From CAZEHJ01 sp964512485 (lineage in GTDB: Bacteria; Bacteroidota; Rhodothermia; Rhodothermales; UBA10348), in contig CAZEHJ010000007.1 of assembly GCA_964512485.1 (NCBI GenBank), positions 7,134-71,133 on the forward strand: a stretch of 64,000 nucleotides of DNA, read 5' to 3'. Positions 9,539 through 18,506 of this stretch are shown here, piece after piece. How positions within the stretch are numbered: position 1 is the first letter of the stretch; each line of letters starts with the position of its first letter. The notes under the pieces are model-generated. The model saw only the letters and a list, made by a program, of their open reading frames with translations. It searched no databases and was not told the DNA's origin. Position numbers and translations under genes: made by a program.

Positions 9539-9656
9539 TGGGTTGGAAGGATGGTGCTTGATGGTCGAAAAAGGATTCGGGAGATATCCTACGGGGAGTG
9601 AAAAGGAACTATCTTAGGCGGATAAATGCAATTGCTCTCATTTTTAGCCACCCGCC

Positions 9657-10490
9657 ATGAGTGATGATCGGTCTACAAGCGCCACGACGGCAATGTGTTT
9701 TCTGCTTGGAAATCCGGTGTCACATTCGGTCTCCCCGCTGATTCACAACACAGCCTTTCGTGAACTTGAACTTCCGATTCGTTACGAGGCGCGTTCGATT
9801 GAAGAAGGCGATCTCGAATCCATCCTCCACTCGATCGATGGAGACCGGGTCGTGGGGGCGAACGTCACGCTCCCGCACAAACAGAGTGTGCTGAAACATC
9901 TGCATGAATTGACAGACACGGCTGCAGCCGTCGGAGCGGTCAACACCATCTTTCGCAGAAATGGCCGACTCGTCGGTGACAATACAGACGTCGGAGGATT
10001 TCTGGCGCCGATTGAACATCTATCTCTGCAACGGGCGCGCGTGCTCATTCTGGGAGCCGGTGGGGCGGCGCGCGCCGTGTCGTACGCTGCCCGACATCAC
10101 CTCGATGCGAGCTCCGTAACCGTCGCCGCCAGAAATTTGAACGCGGCGCGCGCCATCGACGGAGTGCACGCGTGTTCGTGGCTGGAGGGGCAGACGATGA
10201 TTTCCTCGGCGGACCTCATTGTCAATGCCACACCCATCGGGATGTATCCGGACACAGACGCCTCACCCCTTCCAGATGACCAAACGTGGAAAAGCGGACA
10301 GGTGTTTTACGATTTGATCTACAATCCCGATCCGACCCGCACCACCGAGCAGGCCCGTAGCAACGGCGCAACCGGAATTGGGGGTCTTCCGATGCTCGTA
10401 GCGCAGGCAGCCGCAGCTTTCAAAATCTGGACCGGACGCGAAATGCCAGTCGACGCGGTGCTTGAAGCATTGAAGGACGCCGGAAGATGA
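9657..10490 (+). CDS. aroE: Shikimate dehydrogenase
   Basis: An NADP-dependent enzyme that reduces 3-dehydroshikimate to shikimate in aromatic amino acid synthesis. The 277-residue protein shows the shikimate-binding SHSVSP loop, NVTLPHK with the catalytic Lys, DNTD with the catalytic Asp, and the nucleotide loop GAGGAARA. The C-terminal GLPMLVAQAA...W block is typical. It is the first gene of a compact operon; its TGA overlaps the ATG of the next gene by four bases. Confidence 0.95.
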   Translation: MSDDRSTSATTAMCFLLGNPVSHSVSPLIHNTAFRELELPIRYEARSIEEGDLESILHSIDGDRVVGANVTLPHKQSVLKHLHELTDTAAAVGAVNTIFRRNGRLVGDNTDVGGFLAPIEHLSLQRARVLILGAGGAARAVSYAARHHLDASSVTVAARNLNAARAIDGVHACSWLEGQTMISSADLIVNATPIGMYPDTDASPLPDDQTWKSGQVFYDLIYNPDPTRTTEQARSNGATGIGGLPMLVAQAAAAFKIWTGREMPVDAVLEALKDAGR

Positions 10491-11224
10491 ATCTGATCAT
10501 TCCGCAAGGCATGGGCCACTCAGGCCTGAAAGCGGCATTTACCACCCGTTCAGGAGGTGTCAGTGAACACCCGTTTGACAGCCTGAATCTGGGTCTGTCT
10601 ACAAATGACTCTCCAGAGAACGTGATCGAGAATCGGCAACGCGTTGCGACCGAACTCGGGTTTCACGTTGATAGTCTGGCCATTGCAGGTCAGATTCACG
10701 GCAGCCAGGTGCTTCTTGTCCGAGAGGGCGGCCTCTTTGCCGGTTATGACGGTCTTGTCACGGACCGTAGGAACGTTCTGCTCTGTATTTCTGCTGCCGA
10801 CTGCGCGGCCGTTCTGCTGTGGGATCCCAAGAACGGAGTTCTGGGCGCCTGCCACGCGGGATGGCGGGGCGCCGTGGGAGGTGTTATCGGCAACACAATT
10901 GAGACGATGAATTCCTGCGGTGCCGATGCAGACCGGATGCATGCGTATGTCAGTCCCTGCCTTGGAGTGGATAATTTCGAGGTCGGGGAAGAGGTGGCTG
11001 CTCAGTTCCCGTCCGATTGGGTGGCGCGCCGATCAGAATGGCCGAAACCGCACGTTGATCTGAGTGGATATATCCGGCAACAGTTGACCCACAAAGGAAT
11101 CAGTGACAGGCAAGTCGAGGTCTCAGACCGCTGTTCGATGGGGGAAATGGACATCTTTTTTTCGCATCGGGGCGAAAAGGGCATAACCGGAAGAATGATG
11201 GGCATGATCGGAAGAACAGAATGA
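10487..11224 (+). CDS. pgeF: Peptidoglycan editing factor PgeF (YfiH/multicopper polyphenol oxidase family)
   Basis: A 245-residue member of the DUF152/YfiH family. The metal-binding and catalytic residues are present: His in GQIHGSQ, Cys in SAADCAAV and His in CHAGWRG, plus the C-terminal CSMG and FFSHR blocks. In other bacteria PgeF corrects mis-incorporated amino acids in peptidoglycan precursors, and the family also has purine-nucleoside phosphorylase/deaminase activity. Translation is coupled to aroE through an ATGA overlap. Confidence 0.88.
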   Translation: MNLIIPQGMGHSGLKAAFTTRSGGVSEHPFDSLNLGLSTNDSPENVIENRQRVATELGFHVDSLAIAGQIHGSQVLLVREGGLFAGYDGLVTDRRNVLLCISAADCAAVLLWDPKNGVLGACHAGWRGAVGGVIGNTIETMNSCGADADRMHAYVSPCLGVDNFEVGEEVAAQFPSDWVARRSEWPKPHVDLSGYIRQQLTHKGISDRQVEVSDRCSMGEMDIFFSHRGEKGITGRMMGMIGRTE

Positions 11225-11285
11225 AATCTCGCTTGCATCTTCCCTCAAATCGAAGCGTTGAAAGCCGCCCATGACGATGACACCA

Positions 11286-11385
11286 NNNNNNNNNNNNNNN
11301 NNNNNNNNNNNNNNNNNNNNNNNNNNNNNNNNNNNNNNNNNNNNNNNNNNNNNNNNNNNNNNNNNNNNNNNNNNNNNNNNNNNNN
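11286..11385. other. Scaffold gap 1 (100 N) flanked by a 55-base duplicate
   Basis: The 55 bases before the gap (11231-11285) are identical to the 55 bases after it (11386-11440). This is the signature of two contig ends overlapping by one k-mer that were scaffolded rather than merged. The true distance between pgeF and nadE is probably about 100 bases, not 257. The break coincides with a 14-bp tandem repeat. Confidence 0.85.
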
Positions 11386-11425
11386 GCTTGCATCTTCCCT
11401 CAAATCGAAGCGTTGAAAGCCGCCC

Positions 11426-11481
11426 ATGACGATGACACCACGACGATGACACCATGACGATGACACCATGACCACTACATC
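11426..11481. repeat. 14-bp tandem repeat ending at the nadE start codon
   Basis: Three near-identical units of ATGACGATGACACC (11426-11439, 11440-11453 with one change, 11454-11467) are followed by a degenerate fourth unit (11468-11481), and the nadE ATG begins at 11482. Because the assembly broke here, the number of units may be under-counted. The repeat occupies the whole ribosome-binding region. Confidence 0.8.
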
Positions 11482-13179
11482 ATGAAGATCGCTCTAGCTC
11501 AATTCAACCCCATCGTCGCCGATCTGAAGAACAACGCGCGACGGACGATCGAATTCGTTCACGAGGCCGTCGAACGAGGGGCTGATCTCGTGGTTTTCCC
11601 AGAGCTGAGCATCACCGGATACTCTCCGCTCGATCTGCTCGACAACGACCATTTCGTCGATGCGTGCGAAGCCGCCGTCTCCTGGGTTCATGACCACCTG
11701 CCAGACGACATCGGCGTGATCATCGGGGCGCCGGTGCGCAATTCGTCTTCCGAAGGCAAACGACTGTTCAACGCGGCAGTACTGCTGGAAAAGGGAAAGG
11801 AGCCGATCGAAGTGCACAAAATGCTCCTGCCCACCTATGATGTGTACGACGAATATCGTCACTTCGAACCTGCACAGGGCCAATCGGCTATCGACTTCAG
11901 AGGAATGAAGCTCGGCGTCCACATCTGCGAGGACATGTGGAATATCGAGGAGTTCGCAACATACCACACGTACGACCGCGACCCCGTCGCTGAACTCGTG
12001 GCACAGGATGTGGACATCCTGATTAATCTCTCCGCATCGCCATTTTCGCACGCCAGACACGAGATTCGCACACAAATCGTCTCCCGTATCTGCGAACGAC
12101 ACAACGTTCCGTTCGTCCTGTCATGTCTGGTGGGAGCCAACACCGAAATCATATTCGACGGCGACTCACGCGTTCACGACGCGCAGGGAAGAATCGTGGC
12201 GCAAGCTCCTTGCTGGGAAGAAGCTCTCGTCGTCTGGGATACCGAGCATTCTGAACCCGTCTCAGTACCACCCCATGAAAAAATCTCCGATCTCTACCAG
12301 GCTCTCGTATTTGGTATCAGAGAATATGTGCGAAAAACGGGCGCTTTCGACAAGGTCCTCCTGGGGCTTTCCGGGGGAATCGACTCGGCCGTGACTGCAG
12401 CACTGGCGGTCGATGCGCTAGGACCTGAAAATGTGATGGGTGTGACTATGCCGTCCGTGTATTCATCCTCGGGTAGCGTTGATGATTCCGTTACACTCGC
12501 AGACAATCTCGGCATAGAGTGCCACACTCTTCCCATCCGTGATGCGGTGGCGGCTTTTGAGAATACGCTTGCTCCGATTTTTGAAGGCACTGAAGAAGGA
12601 ATTGCAGAAGAAAACATTCAGGCGCGATCCCGAGGTCTGATTCTGATGGCATTGGCCAACAAGTTCGGATCCATGGTCCTCACGACAGGCAACAAAAGCG
12701 AGATGGCGATGGGATATGCCACGCTGTACGGCGATATGTCGGGCGGTCTGGCTGTTTTGGCCGATGTGCTGAAGATGGATGTTTATGCGCTTGCTGAGTA
12801 CATCAACGCATTACATGCGAGCAATCGAATACCAAGATCCACTATTGAAAAGGCACCGTCCGCCGAGCTTCGACCCGATCAGGAAGATGCCGACTCTCTC
12901 CCGCCCTACCCGGTGCTTGATGAGATCCTTCATCTCTATATAGAGAAGAGACTCGACGTCAACGCCATTGCAGGCGATACTGGACTCGAGGCCGGATTCA
13001 TCCAGAACATTCTCGATGCCGTCGACAGAAACGAATACAAGCGCAAACAGGCACCTCCGGCCCTTCGCGTGAGCGACAAGGCGTTCGGGATCGGGCGGCG
13101 AATGCCTATTGTCGCACGACTCACACGGAGCGATATTCAGAAAATGATGACCGACCTTCAGCAAGAAGTACTCTCATGA
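11482..13179 (+). CDS. nadE: Glutamine-hydrolysing NAD+ synthetase
   Basis: The last step of NAD synthesis: it amidates deamido-NAD using ammonia released from glutamine. The 565-residue protein has an N-terminal nitrilase-type glutaminase domain with catalytic triad E41, K113 and C149 (HICEDMW), and a C-terminal synthetase domain with the PP-loop SGGIDS (297-302). This is the two-domain glutamine-dependent type. The next gene's ATG overlaps its TGA by four bases, so ruvA is co-translated. The region just upstream is a tandem repeat next to a gap. Confidence 0.95.
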   Translation: MKIALAQFNPIVADLKNNARRTIEFVHEAVERGADLVVFPELSITGYSPLDLLDNDHFVDACEAAVSWVHDHLPDDIGVIIGAPVRNSSSEGKRLFNAAVLLEKGKEPIEVHKMLLPTYDVYDEYRHFEPAQGQSAIDFRGMKLGVHICEDMWNIEEFATYHTYDRDPVAELVAQDVDILINLSASPFSHARHEIRTQIVSRICERHNVPFVLSCLVGANTEIIFDGDSRVHDAQGRIVAQAPCWEEALVVWDTEHSEPVSVPPHEKISDLYQALVFGIREYVRKTGAFDKVLLGLSGGIDSAVTAALAVDALGPENVMGVTMPSVYSSSGSVDDSVTLADNLGIECHTLPIRDAVAAFENTLAPIFEGTEEGIAEENIQARSRGLILMALANKFGSMVLTTGNKSEMAMGYATLYGDMSGGLAVLADVLKMDVYALAEYINALHASNRIPRSTIEKAPSAELRPDQEDADSLPPYPVLDEILHLYIEKRLDVNAIAGDTGLEAGFIQNILDAVDRNEYKRKQAPPALRVSDKAFGIGRRMPIVARLTRSDIQKMMTDLQQEVLS

Positions 13180-13769
13180 TCGTTTACCTCTCCGGATCAC
13201 TTGCCTCAAAAAAACCGACCGAAGCTGTGGTCGATGTTGGTGGAATCGGCTACCGCGTGTTGATTCCCACTTCGACTTTCGAAAAGCTTCCCTCCAGAGG
13301 CGAAGATGTCTTTGTACTGACCCATCATCATGTCCGCGAAGACGCCATGACGTTGTTCGGGTTTGCTACGGAAGAGGAGCGAACGGTTTTCAATATGATG
13401 TTGGCTGTGTCGGGGGTTGGCCCAAAACTCGCACTCGCGGCCCTGTCTGCTCTCAGGCCTTCTGAAATTCGTCAACGAGTCATTGAAGGCGACAGTGCCA
13501 TGTTGACCCGTATTCCAGGTGTCGGACGCAAAACGGCCGAGCGCTTGATCGTCGAATTGAGAGATCGATTCGAAAAAACGGACATCGGAGGCGATGGAAG
13601 CGCAGGCACCGAAAGCGGAAGTGCATCATTCAGAAGTGATGCCCTGTCTGCCCTCGAGGCGCTTGGCCTGTCCAAGTCTGCTGCGGAAAAAGCTGTATTG
13701 ACCGTCCTGCGTAAGAATCCTGAAATCAATAACGCAGAGGAACTGATCCGCCTGGCCCTTCGATCGTAA
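13176..13769 (+). CDS. ruvA: Holliday junction branch-migration protein RuvA
   Basis: The DNA-binding subunit of the RuvAB branch-migration complex, which processes Holliday junctions in recombination and repair. The 197-residue protein has the N-terminal OB fold (MIVYLSGSLA...GYRV), two helix-hairpin-helix motifs (VSGVGPKLA and IPGVGRKTAERL) and the C-terminal RuvB-binding three-helix domain (ALEALGLSKSAAEKAV). The acidic and Ser/Gly-rich linker (about residues 127-148) is usual. RuvB and RuvC are not in this window. It is the last gene of the aroE-pgeF-nadE-ruvA operon. Confidence 0.95.
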   Translation: MIVYLSGSLASKKPTEAVVDVGGIGYRVLIPTSTFEKLPSRGEDVFVLTHHHVREDAMTLFGFATEEERTVFNMMLAVSGVGPKLALAALSALRPSEIRQRVIEGDSAMLTRIPGVGRKTAERLIVELRDRFEKTDIGGDGSAGTESGSASFRSDALSALEALGLSKSAAEKAVLTVLRKNPEINNAEELIRLALRS

Positions 13770-13801
13770 CCTGTACGCGGAAAACGCTGTACTAATCGGG
13801 G

Positions 13802-13822
13802 CGAAACGCATACGTTTCGTTT
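13802..13822 (+). terminator. Weak hairpin after ruvA
   Basis: A 7-bp stem CGAAACG / CGTTTCG (13802-13808 with 13813-13819) with loop CATA is followed by only three T. It may be a weak terminator of the operon or an operator of the following permease gene. Confidence 0.3.
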
Positions 13823-13865
13823 GCCCTCAGACGTTCTTTAGTCTCAACCATCCAGAACGAGTCTC

Positions 13866-16286
13866 ATGCTGAAGAATTATATCCGCACGGCACTACGTGT
13901 GATCGCCCGTCACCCGGGATACGCGTCGATCAACATTTTTGGCCTGTCTGGAGGTGTGGCGATCGCTCTCCTCCTGCTGACATTCGTATCGAAGAAAACA
14001 AGCTATGACACGTTTCACAGCGCAGCCGAAAGAACATATCGGGCCTGGGTTCTTGAGGATTATGGAGAAGATCAGCAGTTCTTCAATACGACTACACCTC
14101 TCCCGTTGGCCGCAACGCTGAGTGAAGGGATTCCAGAGATTGAGCATGCCGTTCGATACGACCGAATCAACGACACCATAACACGAGGATCGATTCGTTT
14201 CAACGAGTCGCTTTACATGGTTGACCCGGGCTTCTTTGACGTGTTTGATTTCAAGATGGTCAAGGGCGTTCCGGCACAACCGTTTGAAGGTCCTGAGTCT
14301 ATTATCCTCTCAGAAAGTGCCGTCGAGAGGTATTTCGGTGACTCCGACCCGATAGGTGAAGATCTCACAATCGAGTTCAACGGTGATCCGAGGTCCTACA
14401 CCGTCTCTGCCGTATATGAGGACGTGCCGTCAAATTCCAGCCTGCAATGGGAGTTTCTGCTACCCTATTCCGTAGCCGACTGGCTGTATTCTGCAAGGAT
14501 GCATTCTGCCTGGTTCAACGTCAGTCCCGAGACCTACATAACACTTCGAGTTGGAGCAGACGTAAATGCAGTTGAAGCCAAGATGCCATCGGTTCTTGCG
14601 AATGCGCTGGGTGATCGGGTCGAGCCTGGACAATACACTGCCGGACTGCAACCGCTTACCGGAATTCACCTGGACCCTTCCTTTCCCATCGGTTATGCTG
14701 CTGTGAGCAACCCGGTCTATGTGAAGGTGCTCCTGTCCGTAGCGCTTCTGGTTCTTCTGATAGCGTGCATCAACTTCGTCACGCTTTCGCTGAGCCGTGC
14801 ATCTACCCGCTCACGGGAAATTGGAGTCAGAAAAGCCATAGGGGCCGATCGGTCGCAGCTGGCGCGACAATACTTCGGTGAGGCTGTCGTTTTTACCGCC
14901 CTCGCTGTCGGACTTGGACTCTTGCTTGCATTCTTGCTCGTTCCCGGTTTCAATTCCCTTAGCCAGGACGAGATTGCTCTGACGTTTGGAGCCCAGACGT
15001 GGCTGATGATCGGTTCTCTTTTCCTGGCTATTTCACTCGTAATTGGCATCTATCCGGCTGTTGTTATGTCCTCGTTCAGTCCGACTGAGGCGTTTCGCGG
15101 CACCACCTCAACTGGAAGCCAGCGGGGACTACTACGCAAATCATTGGTGACGGTCCAATTTGCGCTGTCCATCATGCTGCTCATATCGATGCTGACCATG
15201 AGTTCTCAGCTGAAATATGTCCAGACCAAGGACCTCGGATTCAATCCCGATCACGTATTGTATGTACCGACCGAAATATCTCAAGACGAAGCTCAGACCC
15301 TTGCAGATCGAATCCGATTCGAAGTGGCCGATCGATCGGACATCGAGTCGATTTCAACGTCCATGTTGCTCTTCGATACAGCCGGATGGGGGCGAATCGG
15401 GTACAATGCTTCAGACGGAACCTACAAGCGATTCTTCGCGAATGTGGTCGATCACAATTTTCAGGAAACCATGCACCTGCGTCTGAACGAAGGACGTTTT
15501 TTCGATCAGGACAAACCCTCGGACGCAACCCGCGCCATTGTAATCAATCAGGCGTTTGCCGACGCCTACGGATGGACTGACCCGTTGGCCGAACGCATTC
15601 CGGGCGAGTTCAACGAACATGAAATCATAGGTGTCGTAGAGAATTTCAACTATTCCTCGCTGCACTCGCAAATTCAGCCTGCAGCCATGTCAATGTCCCA
15701 GGGGCTGATATTCTCTGGTGCGAGCGACTTCGACTATCAGGGCAATATCATTCCGCGAATCGCATTCCGGGTCAGCGGAAATAATGTGCCTGCCACAATC
15801 GAGTATCTGGAATCTGTCTGGGAAGCAGCAGCGGGAGGCCTTCCTTTCAGCTATCAATTCGTGGACCAGGATCTGGCCAGCCAGTACATCCAGGAAAGCC
15901 GCCTCTCCACCATCATTACACTCGGTTCCATTCTGGCAATGTTGATCGCAGGTCTCGGTCTTTTCGGTCTGGCTGCCATTTCGGTGGCGAGACGAACCAA
16001 AGAAATTGGTATCAGAAAAACGCTGGGGGCCTCGACCGGTCACATCGTGGCCATATTCGGAAAAGAGTTCTCCGCCCTGGTAATCGTAGCCTTGATCGTC
16101 TCGATACCCGTCGGATGGTTCGCCTTGAATCGCTGGCTCGAGACGTTCGCCTACCGCACGGAGATGGGAGTCCTGCCTTTCGTTGTCGCTGGTCTCAGCG
16201 CATTTCTGCTGATGTGGCTTGCAGTCTCATCCCAATCGCTGAAAGCGGCCTGGGCAGATCCGGTTGAAGCCTTGCGGGACGAGTAG
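13866..16286 (+). CDS. FtsX/MacB-family ABC transporter permease
   Basis: An 806-residue inner-membrane protein with the architecture common in Bacteroidota. There is an N-terminal helix (residues about 20-42, INIFGLSGGVAIALLLL), a MacB-like periplasmic domain (about 45-270), a first FtsX block of three helices (about 280-410), a second periplasmic domain, and a final three-helix FtsX block (about 680-800). The motifs RSREIGVRKAIGA and RRTKEIGIRKTLGA show the internal duplication. These proteins partner a LolD-like ATPase to move lipoproteins, peptides or drugs, or to transmit signals. No ATPase gene is adjacent, so the substrate is unknown. Its stop is two bases from the convergent mscS stop. 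Confidence 0.88.
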   Translation: MLKNYIRTALRVIARHPGYASINIFGLSGGVAIALLLLTFVSKKTSYDTFHSAAERTYRAWVLEDYGEDQQFFNTTTPLPLAATLSEGIPEIEHAVRYDRINDTITRGSIRFNESLYMVDPGFFDVFDFKMVKGVPAQPFEGPESIILSESAVERYFGDSDPIGEDLTIEFNGDPRSYTVSAVYEDVPSNSSLQWEFLLPYSVADWLYSARMHSAWFNVSPETYITLRVGADVNAVEAKMPSVLANALGDRVEPGQYTAGLQPLTGIHLDPSFPIGYAAVSNPVYVKVLLSVALLVLLIACINFVTLSLSRASTRSREIGVRKAIGADRSQLARQYFGEAVVFTALAVGLGLLLAFLLVPGFNSLSQDEIALTFGAQTWLMIGSLFLAISLVIGIYPAVVMSSFSPTEAFRGTTSTGSQRGLLRKSLVTVQFALSIMLLISMLTMSSQLKYVQTKDLGFNPDHVLYVPTEISQDEAQTLADRIRFEVADRSDIESISTSMLLFDTAGWGRIGYNASDGTYKRFFANVVDHNFQETMHLRLNEGRFFDQDKPSDATRAIVINQAFADAYGWTDPLAERIPGEFNEHEIIGVVENFNYSSLHSQIQPAAMSMSQGLIFSGASDFDYQGNIIPRIAFRVSGNNVPATIEYLESVWEAAAGGLPFSYQFVDQDLASQYIQESRLSTIITLGSILAMLIAGLGLFGLAAISVARRTKEIGIRKTLGASTGHIVAIFGKEFSALVIVALIVSIPVGWFALNRWLETFAYRTEMGVLPFVVAGLSAFLLMWLAVSSQSLKAAWADPVEALRDE

Positions 16287-16287
16287 A

Positions 16288-17349
16288 CTAGGCCTGATTG
16301 CCGCCTGACTTTTCGAGGTAGAGCGTCTGCGTTGGAAAGGCAAACTCGATACCGTTTCGAGTGAAATCATCGTGTACGGCAAGATTGATTGCTTCCTGGG
16401 CGTCCATGTACACGGCGTAGTCCGGAACGAGCATGTAATAGACGATCTCGAAGTCGATCGAAAAATCTCCGAACGATTTAAGATGCGCCCGGTCGAAACG
16501 CACGTCACCCTGAGCTTCAACAGCCGCCTGGAGTCTGTCCGGGATCGATTTCAACGTATCGTGGGGAGTGTCGTATGTGACACCGATGGTGAATACGGCA
16601 CGCCGCTCATCCATCCGTTTGTAGTTGCGAACCCGGCTTCCCAACAGATCGTTGTTCGAGAAGATGATCTGCTCGCCCGAGAGACTGCGAATACGCGTCG
16701 TCTTGATGCCAATATGTTCGACTGAGCCCGAGTAATCGCCAATCACCAGAAAATCTCCGTCCACGAATGGTCGGTCGGCCACGATCGAGACATAAGCCAG
16801 CAGATCTGCCAGCACGTTTTGAACGGCCAGCGCGATGGCGATACCCCCGATACCCAGACCGGCGACCATGGCTGTGACATCTACGCCGAAGTTATCCAGA
16901 GTGGCCAGAAATACGATGGTCCACAGAATGAGTCGTCCAACCATTCCCATGGCTCGAGCGGCCGTTACCTGGGAAGCTTCGTTTTCCCGACTCTTGACAT
17001 ACCAACCCATGGCAAGCCGAATAATATCGTTGCCCCATAGCCCCATCTGAAGCACAAATCCAACGAAGACCACCCTTTGCAGCCAGGGTATGGCCGGTGC
17101 GTCGCTGGCCAGATATTCAACGGCGAGATAAAACGCGATAACGAACAGGAAAAACGTTCGCATGCCTTGAAGAAGCTCGGCGATTACGTCATCGACCTTG
17201 TTTTCCGTGCGTTTGGCCATCGCAGAAAAGCGCCCGAACGATACTCGTCGAATCAGCATCATCAAAAGAGTAAGGCCCAGCGTGATGCCTGCCAGTTTCA
17301 ACCATGACAGCACGGTCAGTCCAAGAAAATCGGTGTCCAGAAATTCCAT
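16288..17349 (-). CDS. MscS-family mechanosensitive ion channel
   Basis: A 353-residue membrane protein with about four predicted helices before the pore helix. The pore and following beta domain read GLGIGGIAIALAVQNVLADLLAYVSI, where the Ala/Gly-rich TM3 is typical of MscS, followed by the PFVDGDFLVIGDYSGSVEHIG beta-domain block and the C-terminal alpha/beta domain. It is expected to release solutes on hypo-osmotic shock. It starts 77 bases after the asd stop on the same strand, so it may be read from the methionine operon, although a separate promoter is possible. Confidence 0.88.
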   Translation of the reverse strand: MEFLDTDFLGLTVLSWLKLAGITLGLTLLMMLIRRVSFGRFSAMAKRTENKVDDVIAELLQGMRTFFLFVIAFYLAVEYLASDAPAIPWLQRVVFVGFVLQMGLWGNDIIRLAMGWYVKSRENEASQVTAARAMGMVGRLILWTIVFLATLDNFGVDVTAMVAGLGIGGIAIALAVQNVLADLLAYVSIVADRPFVDGDFLVIGDYSGSVEHIGIKTTRIRSLSGEQIIFSNNDLLGSRVRNYKRMDERRAVFTIGVTYDTPHDTLKSIPDRLQAAVEAQGDVRFDRAHLKSFGDFSIDFEIVYYMLVPDYAVYMDAQEAINLAVHDDFTRNGIEFAFPTQTLYLEKSGGNQA

Positions 17350-17426
17350 TTGATGTATTCCTGTAGAAAGAAAAATGGGGATAATCGACCCAAGTTACGC
17401 CTCAAACCGAACGGAATCTCGTTTGA

Positions 17427-18494
17427 TCATCCACCCGAAGTGAGTTCATCCCTTTTTTGAAGCATGCCCTTCGAGGCGAGCGCTTCCGCGTTGAGGATCG
17501 CTCCACCCGCAGCGCCACGGACTGTATTGTGGCTCAGAACCACGAATTTCGCATCCAGTAGTTCACATTCCCTCACGCGTCCTACCGTCACAGTCATACC
17601 ATCACCCGCGTAAACATGCTTTCTGGGCTGTGGGCCGTCGACGTCTTCAAGCAACTCCAGCACTCTCTCGGGCGCCGAGGGCAAGCCGCTGATCTGTTCG
17701 GGGGACTCAAAGTGCTCAAACGCCTTCCTGACCGCTTCAATCGTAGAAGGAATTCTGAATTTTACTGACACGCACTCCAAATGCCCTTCCATCACCGGAA
17801 CTCGATTGCATTGCGCGCTGACCACGAACGTCTCATTCTGAATCCCCTCGTCGGTCAGTTCCCCCAGGATCTTGTGCGATTCTGTGGCAAGTTTGTCTTC
17901 TTCACCCGAAATGTAGGGCACTACGTTGCCCAGCGCGTCAAGCGAGGCAACGCCCGGATAACCGGCGCCCGAAAGGGCCTGCATCGTGGTCACATTTACG
18001 GCCTCAATGCCGAAAGCATCGTGCAAGGGTTTCAAAGCCAGCGCCAGACCGACTGTGGCGCAGTTGGGATTTGTGACGATGAACCCCCCACCTGCCCGGT
18101 TCTGGCGACCTACCAGTTCAAGATGGTCCGGATTGACCTCGGGAATGAGAAGCGGAACGTCCTTTTCCATGCGGTGATTGCGGGCATTGGAGATCACCGG
18201 GTAGCCGGCATCGGCAAACGCTCCTTCAATCTCTCCCGCCACGGATGAGTCCAGTCCAGAAAAAACAAAGTCGCAATCGAGACCGGGTTTGGCTTCGCTG
18301 ACGATGACGTCTTTGATGGAAGCGGGAATAGGTGTGGATTCGACCCAGTTCACGGCTTCACGATATGGTCGACCCGCGGAACGGCTGGAAGCCGCCACAG
18401 CACTTATTTCAAACCAGGGGTGATTTTCCAGAAGGCGGACAAACTTCTGTCCGACGGCTCCAGTGGCTCCCAGAATTCCAACTTTCAGTTTCAT
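17427..18494 (-). CDS. asd: Aspartate-semialdehyde dehydrogenase
   Basis: It reduces aspartyl-4-phosphate to aspartate-4-semialdehyde, the branch point to lysine/diaminopimelate and to homoserine. The 355-residue protein has the NADP loop GATGAVG (9-15), the catalytic Cys in NPNCATVGL (C145) and the acid/base His in VMEGH (H238). The sequence around the active site (ALSGAGYPG) is nearer to the archaeal/fungal-type branch than to the E. coli type. It is the last enzyme gene of the SAM-riboswitch operon, 12 bases after lysC. Confidence 0.95.
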   Translation of the reverse strand: MKLKVGILGATGAVGQKFVRLLENHPWFEISAVAASSRSAGRPYREAVNWVESTPIPASIKDVIVSEAKPGLDCDFVFSGLDSSVAGEIEGAFADAGYPVISNARNHRMEKDVPLLIPEVNPDHLELVGRQNRAGGGFIVTNPNCATVGLALALKPLHDAFGIEAVNVTTMQALSGAGYPGVASLDALGNVVPYISGEEDKLATESHKILGELTDEGIQNETFVVSAQCNRVPVMEGHLECVSVKFRIPSTIEAVRKAFEHFESPEQISGLPSAPERVLELLEDVDGPQPRKHVYAGDGMTVTVGRVRECELLDAKFVVLSHNTVRGAAGGAILNAEALASKGMLQKRDELTSGG

Positions 18495-18506
18495 GTGATA
18501 TCAGTT

